Below are positions 31,589-39,628 of a DNA stretch of 64,000 nt, in pieces (within the stretch, counting starts at the first letter, position 1; every line of letters begins with the position of its first letter). The notes under the pieces were generated by a model that did not search any database, had not been told where the DNA came from, and saw only the letters and a program-made list of their open reading frames with translations. The stretch spans positions 62,001-126,000 of the forward strand of contig NZ_JAQZZL010000003.1 in the NCBI RefSeq assembly GCF_028745505.1, in the 5' to 3' direction. This DNA comes from Lentisphaera marina (GTDB lineage: Bacteria; Verrucomicrobiota; Lentisphaeria; Lentisphaerales; Lentisphaeraceae). The position numbers were made by a program, and so were the translations under genes.

Positions 31589-32275
31589 ATGAAGAAAAAG
31601 TACTCGTTCATAATTATAATTTTCATAGCCACATTACTGTCGCTGTTAATTGCCTTATCTTCCATGGGTTTTATCATCAAGAAAACAATCAATCAAGTAA
31701 CTCATAATATTACGGGGACGGATGCAGAACTATCAAAATCCAGCCTCAGCCTTTTAACTGGTAAAGCCACATTAGGAAAACTACTGATTGCTAGCCCGAA
31801 GGGGTCTAACACACCGCTATCCTTAAAGATGGGCTCTGCAAAGATGCAAATCAAAGCCTCCTCAGTCACTAAGGACATCGTGGTGATCGAGAACTTTGAG
31901 AGTGATAACATCGAATTGTATTGGGATGAAACAGAAGGCAAAAACTTTCAAATCATCATGACTAATATCGCTGAATTTGCTGCTCGAGAAAGAGGTATAA
32001 TTGAGGACATAACCAGCCGCGGCCTCGAAGATGAACACAAGTACTTCGCTCTCGAAAAGATGACTCTGCGCAATGTAAAACTTCATTTGGTTCAAGGTGA
32101 TAAAAGCACCGAAATCATTATCCCAGAAATCACGCAAGAAAATGTAGGCGATGCAAAAAAAGGAGCCTCCTTCGTCGATTTGATGGAAAAATCATTTAAA
32201 GAAATTATTGTCTCATCCGAAAAACATATCAACAAGCATATAATTTCTACAGAAACAGAAAGTAAAACACCTTAA
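31589..32275 (+). CDS. AsmA-like inner-membrane-anchored protein
   Basis: 228 aa. One N-terminal membrane helix (about residues 5-31), then a periplasmic beta-rich domain with the pattern seen at the start of AsmA/DUF748-type proteins: SLSLLTGKATLGKLLIASPK, then KMGSAKMQIKASSVTKDIVV and an ENFESDNIELYWD stretch. The C-terminus (about 165-228) is polar. AsmA-like proteins are linked to outer-membrane lipid or protein traffic, but this is a short member and its role is unknown. Starts the plus-strand run that leads to the exonuclease, 27 bp downstream. Confidence 0.7.
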   Translation: MKKKYSFIIIIFIATLLSLLIALSSMGFIIKKTINQVTHNITGTDAELSKSSLSLLTGKATLGKLLIASPKGSNTPLSLKMGSAKMQIKASSVTKDIVVIENFESDNIELYWDETEGKNFQIIMTNIAEFAARERGIIEDITSRGLEDEHKYFALEKMTLRNVKLHLVQGDKSTEIIIPEITQENVGDAKKGASFVDLMEKSFKEIIVSSEKHINKHIISTETESKTP

Positions 32276-32302
32276 TTCAAAGGCTCAGACTTAGGAACGT
32301 AC

Positions 32303-33091
32303 ATGAAACTCAACTTACAGCGACCCATCGTATTTTTTGATTTGGAGACCACAGGGCTCAACCCTACTGAAGACCGAATCATCGAGATCTGCTGCATCAA
32401 GCTTCATCCTGACGGCAAGCGCGATGTCAAAACTCGTCGTGTCAATCCTGAAAAAGCTATCTCTACAGAAGCCTCTGAAATCACTGGTATTACTGACGAA
32501 GATGTAAAAGACGAACCCACTTTCAAGCAAATGGCCAAAGGCATTTTCAATTTCTTTGAGAACTGCGACATTTCTGGCTATAACATAATGCGTTTTGACT
32601 TACGTGTTTTGACTGAAGAATTTAAACGTGCGGGAATTAGTTTCGACGCATCGGCCCACCAACTCGTGGATGTACAAAGAATCTTTCATAAAAAGGAGCC
32701 CCGCACCCTGGAAGCCGCTTTGCGTTTCTATTGCAAAAAGGACCTGGAAGGCGCACACGCAGCTGAAAATGATGTGATTGCTACTATTGACGTCCTAGAA
32801 GGCCAACTCGACATGTATGACGATATCGAAAATGATATCACTCAACTCGCAGAATACTGCAAAGATGAACGTTGGGTTGACATGAATGGTCGCCTCCACT
32901 GGAAGGGTGAAGATGCAGCAATTGGCTTTGGAAAAAACCAAGGTAAGCTCCTAAAAGATCTAGTTAAAACTGATCGTGGCTACCTAGACTGGATTCTTCG
33001 TGGAGAATTCCCCGAAGACACAAAGCGCATCATTCAAGACGCCATAAAAAATGGCATTTACCCCTCAAAAACACAACTTGAAGTTAAGTAA
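32303..33091 (+). CDS. DnaQ-like 3'-5' exonuclease with DUF3820-like tail
   Basis: 262 aa. DEDDh exonuclease domain about 8-180: FFDLETTGLNP with Asp13 and Glu15 (Exo I), ISGYNIMRFDLRVL (Exo II) and EGAHAAENDV (Exo III with His and Asp). The tail (about 205-255) includes FGKNQGKLLKDL and YLDWILRGEFP, matching the small DUF3820/quorum-sensing-regulated-factor domain often fused to these exonucleases. Probably acts in DNA repair or RNA trimming, not as the polymerase proofreading subunit. 9 bp upstream of leuA. Confidence 0.88.
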   Translation: MKLNLQRPIVFFDLETTGLNPTEDRIIEICCIKLHPDGKRDVKTRRVNPEKAISTEASEITGITDEDVKDEPTFKQMAKGIFNFFENCDISGYNIMRFDLRVLTEEFKRAGISFDASAHQLVDVQRIFHKKEPRTLEAALRFYCKKDLEGAHAAENDVIATIDVLEGQLDMYDDIENDITQLAEYCKDERWVDMNGRLHWKGEDAAIGFGKNQGKLLKDLVKTDRGYLDWILRGEFPEDTKRIIQDAIKNGIYPSKTQLEVK

Positions 33092-33100
33092 CATACGATT

Positions 33101-34768
33101 ATGAAAAAATATTCACCTATACCTGAAATTGGCATCGAAAATAGAACCTGGCCAGACAAGCAAATAACTCAAACTCCCAAGTGGTGCGCCGTTGACTTGC
33201 GCGATGGTAACCAAGCCCTACCCGACCCCTTGACGCTTGAACAAAAGCAAATCTATTTCGATATACTCGTGAAAATTGGTTTTAAGGAAATTGAAATTGG
33301 TTTCCCCTCAGCCTCAAAAGATGATTATGATTTCTGCCGTCATTTGATTGATAATAAATTGATCCCTGATGATGTCATGATTTCTGTTCTCGTGCCTGCA
33401 CGCCCTGACCTCGTCGTAAAAACTATGCATGCCTTGCGCGACGTCCCGAAAGCCACTGTTCACTTTTATGTCGCTACTAGTGACCTTCACCGTGAGCACG
33501 TCTTGGGGAAAACTCACGAAGACGTCATGAACATGTGTACTGCAACCGTAAAAGCTATCAAAGAAGAAGCCAGCAAACTAAGTGACAGTCGATTCTACTT
33601 GGAATTCTCTCCTGAAGAATTTACCGACACCAATTTGGATTTTGCCCTCGAGGTTTGCGATCACGTGATCGAACAATGGCAGCCAGCAGCAGATGAAAAA
33701 GTTATCTTGAATCTACCTGCAACAGTTGAACGTCGCCCGCCCACTCATTATGCCGACATGATTGAACTCTTTCAACGCAAACTTAAATCTGAGCAAGCCA
33801 TCATCTCTCTCCATGCCCACAATGACATGGGCTGTGCTGTAGCATCAACGCAATTGGCACTTCAAGCTGGCGCTCATCGTGTTGAAGGAACCCTCTTCGG
33901 CCAAGGTGAACGCTCCGGCAATGTTGATTTGATTACGCTTGTTTTGAATTTGCAGTACCTCGGCGTTGATACAGGTCTCGACTTCTCTGACTTAGTTAAC
34001 ATCACCAAAACTATTTCCGAGCTCACGAATATGCCTCCTCACGAGCGCCACCCTTATGTGGGTTCATTAGTTTTCTCTGCCTTCTCGGGCTCGCACCAAG
34101 ATGCCATTCACAAGTCAACTCTTCGCAAAGACGAACTTATGGAAGTCTTTGGCCGTTGGAAAATCCCTTATTTGCATATTGACCCCGCTGATGTCGGCCG
34201 TGAATTTGAAAATCTAATCCGCATCAATAGTCAATCTGGTAAAGGTGGGATTGCTCATATCATTGAAAAAGAGCACAACATCAAATTGCCACGTTTTGTG
34301 CAAGTTGATTTTGCTAAACGAGTTCAAGCCTATGCGGAAAAAGTAAGCCGTGAAGTTTCGACACAGGAAGTTTGGAGCGTTTTTGAAGATGCTTACCTCA
34401 AGCCTCAGAACCCCAAATTGATCTTGAATAATTACTGGCCTTACCCTGACGAGACTCAGTCTGAAATTGTCAATGCTAAAATTGAAGTCGTTTTCAATGG
34501 TGAAACTTTCACTCACGAAGCGACTGGCAATGGACCAATCTCGGCATTTGTTGCTGCTCTCAAAAAGCTCAACATTCCCGACTTCGCTCTTGAACACTTT
34601 GGCGAAGACTCCGTCGGCGAATCTGCCCAGGCAGAAGCACTTGCATCCATCTCTTTGAAAAACGTGGTAGATGACAGCATTCACATTGGTTTTGGTTATC
34701 ACTCCAATATCAATCACGCTGCCGCACGTGCTATCGTCAACGCCACTAACAATTTGCTAGCTCAGTAA
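33101..34768 (+). CDS. leuA: 2-isopropylmalate synthase, LeuA2 type
   Basis: 555 aa. Condenses acetyl-CoA and 2-oxoisovalerate in leucine synthesis. The N-terminal TIM barrel starts with WCAVDLRDGNQALPDP (metal and substrate Arg-Asp), with LHAHNDMGCAVAS as second metal site. The C-terminal regulatory domain (about 430-555) is that of the long form LeuA2 and carries leucine feedback. Other leu genes are not in the window. A hairpin follows the stop and precedes oleD. Confidence 0.95.
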   Translation: MKKYSPIPEIGIENRTWPDKQITQTPKWCAVDLRDGNQALPDPLTLEQKQIYFDILVKIGFKEIEIGFPSASKDDYDFCRHLIDNKLIPDDVMISVLVPARPDLVVKTMHALRDVPKATVHFYVATSDLHREHVLGKTHEDVMNMCTATVKAIKEEASKLSDSRFYLEFSPEEFTDTNLDFALEVCDHVIEQWQPAADEKVILNLPATVERRPPTHYADMIELFQRKLKSEQAIISLHAHNDMGCAVASTQLALQAGAHRVEGTLFGQGERSGNVDLITLVLNLQYLGVDTGLDFSDLVNITKTISELTNMPPHERHPYVGSLVFSAFSGSHQDAIHKSTLRKDELMEVFGRWKIPYLHIDPADVGREFENLIRINSQSGKGGIAHIIEKEHNIKLPRFVQVDFAKRVQAYAEKVSREVSTQEVWSVFEDAYLKPQNPKLILNNYWPYPDETQSEIVNAKIEVVFNGETFTHEATGNGPISAFVAALKKLNIPDFALEHFGEDSVGESAQAEALASISLKNVVDDSIHIGFGYHSNINHAAARAIVNATNNLLAQ

Positions 34769-34775
34769 TTGTCTT

Positions 34776-34789
34776 CCGCCTTCGGGCGG
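34776..34789 (+). terminator. UUCG-capped hairpin between leuA and oleD
   Basis: CCGCC-TTCG-GGCGG, an exceptionally stable UUCG tetraloop hairpin, then GGTTTATT and the oleD ATG at 34798. The U-run is too short for a strong terminator. The G-rich 3' arm is the only SD-like sequence for oleD, so it may instead control oleD translation. Confidence 0.5.
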
Positions 34790-34797
34790 GGTTTATT

Positions 34798-35793
34798 ATG
34801 AAAAATCTTATTACTGGCGGAAGCGGTTTTCTCGGTCGCTACATTGCACGACAACTCCTTGAGAAAGGAGAAGAAGTCGTTTTATTCAATCGCTCCGAGC
34901 CCCCGAGCGACCTCAAAAAATGCACTTGGGTTCAAGGTGACATCAACGAAACCATGAAACTCACTCGAGCTATGGAAGGCTGCCACAATGTTTTCCACAC
35001 TGCGGCAATTGCGGGTGTATGGGGTGACGAAGACTTATTCTACAAAGTTAATACCCAAGGCACTCAGTCTGTCATCAATGCTTGTTTGGGAGCCGAAGTA
35101 AAGAATCTAATCTACACTTCTTCTCCATCTGTCGTCTTTGGTATTGATGCCATTGAAAACGGCAACGAATCTTTAGCCTACCCCGAAGAGTACTTAACGA
35201 CTTACCCTAAGACCAAGGCTGAAGGGGAAAAATTAGTTCTAGAAGCTAATAATGAAAAACTCAAAACTTGTTCTCTGCGACCTCATCTAATCTGGGGTCC
35301 CGAAGATCAGCACCTCATCCCTCGCCTTATCGAAAAGGCCAAAAGCAAAAAACTCAAACAAGTTGGCGAAGGGAATAACTTAGTCGATTTAACTTATGTA
35401 GAAAATGCCGCAAAAGCCCACCTACAAGCTGCTGACGCACTCGATAAGAACTCAAAACCAGCAGGCAAGGCTTATTTTATTTCCGATCCTACACCCGTGA
35501 GCCTCTGGGATTGGATAAATGAAATTTTAAGCCTATCGAATTGCCCGCTCCCTAAAGGGAAAATTTCCTATGAAAAAGCCGCCAAAATCGGTGCAGTTCT
35601 AGAATGGATTTATCGGAGCTTTAAACTTAAAGGCGAACCGCCCATGACACGCTTTGTAGCTGCTCAGCTAGCCAAAGCACACTACTTCGACAATAGTGCA
35701 GCCAAAAATGATTTTTCGTATGCACCTGAAATAGATAATGCAGAAGGCCTAAAACGCACTTTAGCCTGGCTGAAAGACTCCGGAAAAATATGA
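34798..35793 (+). CDS. oleD: OleD, 2-alkyl-3-oxoalkanoate reductase
   Basis: 331 aa NAD(P)-dependent reductase of the 3-beta-hydroxysteroid dehydrogenase/epimerase family. Rossmann GGSGFLGRYIARQLLEKG, catalytic YPKTKAEGEKL (Tyr-x3-Lys) and SSPSVVFG are present. It keeps phrases recalled from characterised OleD: FH.AA.AG.WG, LRP.LIWGP.D.HL.PRL, NLVD.TY..NAA.AH, KAYFIS...P and GEPP.TRF. OleD reduces the beta-keto acid made by OleA during head-to-head hydrocarbon synthesis. oleA and oleC are not in the window; oleB is at 17570-18442. Its stop overlaps the start of the nuclease gene by 4 bp. Confidence 0.87.
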   Translation: MKNLITGGSGFLGRYIARQLLEKGEEVVLFNRSEPPSDLKKCTWVQGDINETMKLTRAMEGCHNVFHTAAIAGVWGDEDLFYKVNTQGTQSVINACLGAEVKNLIYTSSPSVVFGIDAIENGNESLAYPEEYLTTYPKTKAEGEKLVLEANNEKLKTCSLRPHLIWGPEDQHLIPRLIEKAKSKKLKQVGEGNNLVDLTYVENAAKAHLQAADALDKNSKPAGKAYFISDPTPVSLWDWINEILSLSNCPLPKGKISYEKAAKIGAVLEWIYRSFKLKGEPPMTRFVAAQLAKAHYFDNSAAKNDFSYAPEIDNAEGLKRTLAWLKDSGKI

Positions 35794-36494
35794 GCACCTT
35801 CACCTGTGATGATATCTATCTCTTAAAAGAAGAGCATGAATACAAGCTTAAATCTGACCCGAGCGCTGAATTCACTTCTTGCACAACTTTCATCAAACAA
35901 TTTTTCTCACCTTTTGACGCCGATGCTGTAGCTCAAAAATTAGTGAGTAGCGTCCCAAAGTACTTCGGAATGTCAACTGAAGAACTCAAAGAAGAATGGA
36001 CCGCTGCGGCCGACCATGGAACTCAAGTCCATGAAGAGCTCGAAGAATTCATCTTGTCGGGAACTGAGCCCAAGGAAGCCAAAAGTATTGCTGGGAAGAA
36101 CTGGCTCAAAAACAATATTGATCTAGAAAAATTCGCCCTACATCCAGAAGTCATTATTTACTGTAAGGAACTTAAACTCGCAGGAACGATTGACCTAATC
36201 GCGCAACATAAAAAGTCTGGCTCTTTACTACTCTTTGATTGGAAGACTAATAAACGAATTAACAAGCGTTCCTACAAAGGTGAGAAAGGTGTTCATCCCG
36301 CCAGTTCAAATTTAGACGATTGTAACTTCAATCATTATAGTGCGCAACTATCGCTCTATCGTTACCTTCTCGAAAAAAATTATAAGTGCAAAATCCATCG
36401 ACAAATCATCCTTCATCTCGATGAAGCTAAATCGACTGTGATTGATTGCGACTATTTAGAAAGCACTATACAAGAGATGCTTCGAGTTATTTAA
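35790..36494 (+). CDS. PD-(D/E)XK superfamily nuclease, Cas4/RecB-like fold
   Basis: 234 aa. Core motifs in order: HGTQVHEELE (alpha-helix with conserved His), HPEVIIYCKELKLAGTIDLIA (G-x-x-D), LLFDWKTNKRI (D/E-x-K as DWKT) and YSAQLSLYRYLLE (QxxxY). These are the PD-(D/E)XK elements of Cas4, AddB/RecB C-domains and phage exonucleases. No iron-sulfur Cys cluster is seen, which argues against true Cas4, and no CRISPR array is present. ATGA overlap with oleD suggests co-transcription only. Convergent with murG, with 4 bp shared at the stops. Confidence 0.82.
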   Translation: MSTFTCDDIYLLKEEHEYKLKSDPSAEFTSCTTFIKQFFSPFDADAVAQKLVSSVPKYFGMSTEELKEEWTAAADHGTQVHEELEEFILSGTEPKEAKSIAGKNWLKNNIDLEKFALHPEVIIYCKELKLAGTIDLIAQHKKSGSLLLFDWKTNKRINKRSYKGEKGVHPASSNLDDCNFNHYSAQLSLYRYLLEKNYKCKIHRQIILHLDEAKSTVIDCDYLESTIQEMLRVI

Positions 36495-37567
36495 GTCGAA
36501 GTAAAAATTTCCTGTAAGACTCTTTCAGCTGCATTGGGGTATGAGATCATACTAAAATCGAGTGATTCGCCCTTCTGTCGCAACTGCCACTCAACAGCAT
36601 TGGCAACACTAAACTGATCAATCTCTGACTGATGTAATTTATAAAAGCCCTTTGATTGACATGCATAATCTGCATTAATTTCTTGATGATCTTCAGCCGC
36701 AATTGGATAAGGAATCAACACCGTTTTGGTTTTGAAATGGATTAACTCAGCAATACTAGAAGCTCCTGCACGGCATACAACTACCGCGGCACGATCAATA
36801 AGCGCTCCCATCTCATCACTTTGTTTAGTTACTACGACAGGCGAATCACCGTAGGATTCTAATAATTCATCATTATCATCCGCACCTGTCAATTGTACTA
36901 ACTGAACAGGATACTTTCTAGCTCTTAGAACTTCGTAAGCATAAGGGAAAATTTTATTAATAGCCTCAGCTCCTTGGCTTCCACCAAAGCAAAGAATTAA
37001 GGGGTCCTTGTCATTTAAATTTGAAATGATATCCGGTTTCTTTAAATCTTTCTCAAGTAATTCTGGACGAATAGGCATACCCACAACTGCGATGGGACAT
37101 TGAATTGCCGAATCGTTTTTCAGTGGAAAACTAGCGAGAAACTTAGTAGCATATTTCGATAAGAAACGATTCGCTTTACCCGCCCAAACATTGCCTTCGT
37201 GAATATAAATCGGCACTTTCAAATGAGCGCAAGCAATACCCAATGGCACACCTGCAAAACTTCCCATGAATAAAACCGCATCGGGTTTTTCCTCACGAAG
37301 AAACTTCTTGGCTTTTAAATAATCACACCAAAAACGGTAGGCAAACACTGGTATTCTCCAAGGCTTACGAGGACTCGGCAGGCTCAATGCTCTAGCAAGC
37401 TTGGACTGCAAGTTATGTTTCTTAGCTATTTCAGCCTGTGCAGGCGCACGCTTACCCGTCAAGAAAAGACTAACCTCTAAGCCTCTAGCCTGAGCTTCCC
37501 TCGCAATCGATAGGCCTGGGTAATAATGACCACCAGTGCCACCACAAGAAACAATTAACTTACTCAA
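36491..37567 (-). CDS. murG: UDP-N-acetylglucosamine--lipid I transferase MurG
   Basis: 358 aa GT28 glycosyltransferase making lipid II on the inner face of the membrane. N-terminal glycine motif CGGTGGHYYPGL, lipid-facing FMGSFAGVPLGIACA, then GGSQGA in the second domain, CRAGASSIAELIHFKTKTVLIPYP and the downstream DHQ.INA. Its start overlaps the end of ftsW by 8 bp. Last gene of the RNase-IMPase-ftsW-murG operon and convergent with the nuclease gene. Presence of murG, ftsW, murA and mreB shows a peptidoglycan-based, rod-type machinery. Confidence 0.96.
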   Translation of the reverse strand: MSKLIVSCGGTGGHYYPGLSIAREAQARGLEVSLFLTGKRAPAQAEIAKKHNLQSKLARALSLPSPRKPWRIPVFAYRFWCDYLKAKKFLREEKPDAVLFMGSFAGVPLGIACAHLKVPIYIHEGNVWAGKANRFLSKYATKFLASFPLKNDSAIQCPIAVVGMPIRPELLEKDLKKPDIISNLNDKDPLILCFGGSQGAEAINKIFPYAYEVLRARKYPVQLVQLTGADDNDELLESYGDSPVVVTKQSDEMGALIDRAAVVVCRAGASSIAELIHFKTKTVLIPYPIAAEDHQEINADYACQSKGFYKLHQSEIDQFSVANAVEWQLRQKGESLDFSMISYPNAAERVLQEIFTST

Positions 37568-38768
37568 TATTCTCTCCAGGTAACATTAGGGGACCCTTCA
37601 CATGTGAATTAGATGGCTTTTCAGGAACGTATTCACCCGTCGATGTCACACGATCCACACTCAACAAAAGTCCAACAGAAATAAAGGCAGAAACCATACT
37701 GGAACCACCATAACTAATAAAGGGTGCCGTAATCCCCGTCGTCGGCAGTAAGCCACATATCACACCCATATTAACAAAGGCATGCTGAACAACAGTACAG
37801 CCTAAAGTTGCACCCAAAATGACTCCCCGTACATTTCGAGCTTGTCCTGCTACTCGCAGTGAAGAAACTAAAAATACTAAATAGCAAAAACACACCATCA
37901 AAATACATATAAAGCCCAGTTCTTCTCCAACAATCGCGAGAATAAAGTCCGTATGAGCCTCTGGTAAATACTCATTTTTCATACGACTTTCAGAAAAGCC
38001 TTGACCAGTCCAGCCACCAGAGCCTAAAGAAAGTAATGAATGCCATAGCTGATAACCTTTGTCGGCAGATAATTGTTCTGGAGTTAAAAATGACTCAAAT
38101 CTCGCGGCTCGAACAGGAGAAATTTTTGCCACTGCAAACACACCCGCTACACCTAAGAACATACATGAAACTAACCATCTCAAACGAGCTCCAGCCACAA
38201 ACATCACGGTTAAAAGCACCGTGCCCGTTAGTACTGTCATCGAAAGACTACCACCCAACATAATAAGCATCATCACGCAAGCACCTATCAAACCTGGGAA
38301 CATAAAGCCCCATTTAAATTCATGGACGCGCTTAATATTATGATGGTAATACTCAGACAAAACTAAGACTAAAGCAATCTTGGTGAATTCTGCTGGCTGA
38401 ATACCAAATCCCCCAATTCTAAACCAGCGATAGGAACCCTTAATGGCTTTTATCAAGGGGAACTTTTTAGCTATATCCGCATAGCCTGCTTTACTCAGAA
38501 TATTCGCTAAAACTAGGTAGAGCAAAGCTACACAACAGATAACTAAGAACCACCTCGCGTTTCGACAAAGCCAATTATAATCAATAAACTGCACAAAAAA
38601 TGCTAGCGTCGCACCGACACAAACAAATAATGATTGATTAAAAAAATACTTATTCCCGTGCACTGGAGCACTAGTTGAATAAAGCATAGGCAAGCTGAAA
38701 CATACTAGGAGAAAAACACTCACTAGCATAATCACCCTAAACTGAGGACGATAAGGAGCCTTCTCCAT
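37560..38768 (-). CDS. ftsW: FtsW/RodA-family peptidoglycan glycosyltransferase
   Basis: 402 aa SEDS protein with about ten membrane segments. Recognisable family features are GSYRWFRIGGFGIQPAEFTKI (the R-W..G..QPSE motif), the catalytic-region Asp stretch HTDFILAIVGEELGF, and the C-terminal GLLPTTGITAPFISYGGSSM. FtsW polymerises septal peptidoglycan; RodA does the same for elongation. Neighbouring murG and the typical cell-wall-cluster order favour FtsW. 35 bp downstream of the IMPase gene. Confidence 0.93.
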   Translation of the reverse strand: MEKAPYRPQFRVIMLVSVFLLVCFSLPMLYSTSAPVHGNKYFFNQSLFVCVGATLAFFVQFIDYNWLCRNARWFLVICCVALLYLVLANILSKAGYADIAKKFPLIKAIKGSYRWFRIGGFGIQPAEFTKIALVLVLSEYYHHNIKRVHEFKWGFMFPGLIGACVMMLIMLGGSLSMTVLTGTVLLTVMFVAGARLRWLVSCMFLGVAGVFAVAKISPVRAARFESFLTPEQLSADKGYQLWHSLLSLGSGGWTGQGFSESRMKNEYLPEAHTDFILAIVGEELGFICILMVCFCYLVFLVSSLRVAGQARNVRGVILGATLGCTVVQHAFVNMGVICGLLPTTGITAPFISYGGSSMVSAFISVGLLLSVDRVTSTGEYVPEKPSNSHVKGPLMLPGENIE

Positions 38769-38803
38769 TAATTCACCACAAAATAAAAATCATTGAACAT
38801 AAA

Positions 38804-39625
38804 CTAAAATGTAAGATCCTCTGATCCATAGTGATGAGCAACGCGATCTAATAATTCTACATGAACTTCAGGTTTAGCCGTCACTAAGAGTCGATCTCTG
38901 TTCATGTCGTACTCTTCACCTTTATGATTGCTTATAACCATACCCATTTCTTCCAAAAATAGTATGCCCGCACCAACATCATAAGGCTGAAGATCACTTT
39001 CCCAGAAACCTTGTAACCACCCCGCCGCTACATAGCTCAAATCTAAAGCAGCAGAACCAAAACGTCTGATCCCACGACAACGTGGCATAAGGTCTTCAAT
39101 TAAAGAGAAAAAAGGATCTTTCAGGTCTGGTGAACGATATGGAAAGCCCGTTCCTAACATTGCTTTACGAAATGATCTCTGAGTTTTTTGTGGGTGAAGC
39201 TGTTTATGATTATGATAAAAACCTAGAGCTTTAAAAGCATGAAAAAACTCGCTGCTCATGGGCTTATAAACTGCACCAAACTGAGGCTTACCCTTGTATA
39301 AAAGTGCAACTGAAATGGAAAATTGATCAAGGTGATTAAGGTAATTAGTTGTGCCATCCAGTGGATCAACTAACCACATCCAGTCTGCCTCGCCCCGCTT
39401 ACCATTTTCTTCTCCCCAAAATTCAGCCTCTGGATAAACTGCTGTGAGCCCTTCGAAAAGCATATTTTCACTTTGACGATCGACAAAGGAGACTAATTCA
39501 CGTGGTTCTTTTTCTTCTTCTTGAACTTCTAGGTCTCTGAAATGATCTAATTGAAAGTCACCCACACCCTGAAGTAAGCGCTCTACTTCCTCTATAAATT
39601 TGTACCTATCGACCTCTAATAGCAT
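38804..39625 (-). CDS. Inositol monophosphatase-family phosphatase
   Basis: 273 aa. The family's two metal motifs are present: EFWGEENGKRG (GEE) and WLVDPLDGTTNYLN (DPLDGT), plus LQPYDVGAGILFLEEMG (WD-x-A-A-G equivalent, here YDVGAG) near the C-terminus. Substrates of the family include inositol-phosphate, histidinol-phosphate, fructose-1,6-bisphosphate and 3'-phosphoadenosine 5'-phosphate, and cannot be chosen here. The SuhB type also has an RNA-related role, which is notable since the upstream gene is a ribonuclease 3 bp away. Confidence 0.9.
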   Translation of the reverse strand: MLLEVDRYKFIEEVERLLQGVGDFQLDHFRDLEVQEEEKEPRELVSFVDRQSENMLFEGLTAVYPEAEFWGEENGKRGEADWMWLVDPLDGTTNYLNHLDQFSISVALLYKGKPQFGAVYKPMSSEFFHAFKALGFYHNHKQLHPQKTQRSFRKAMLGTGFPYRSPDLKDPFFSLIEDLMPRCRGIRRFGSAALDLSYVAAGWLQGFWESDLQPYDVGAGILFLEEMGMVISNHKGEEYDMNRDRLLVTAKPEVHVELLDRVAHHYGSEDLTF

Positions 39626-39628
39626 AGC

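Noticed and set aside
35790-36494. Nuclease as Cas4 of a CRISPR system
   Set aside because: No iron-sulfur Cys ligands, no other cas gene and no array in the window.
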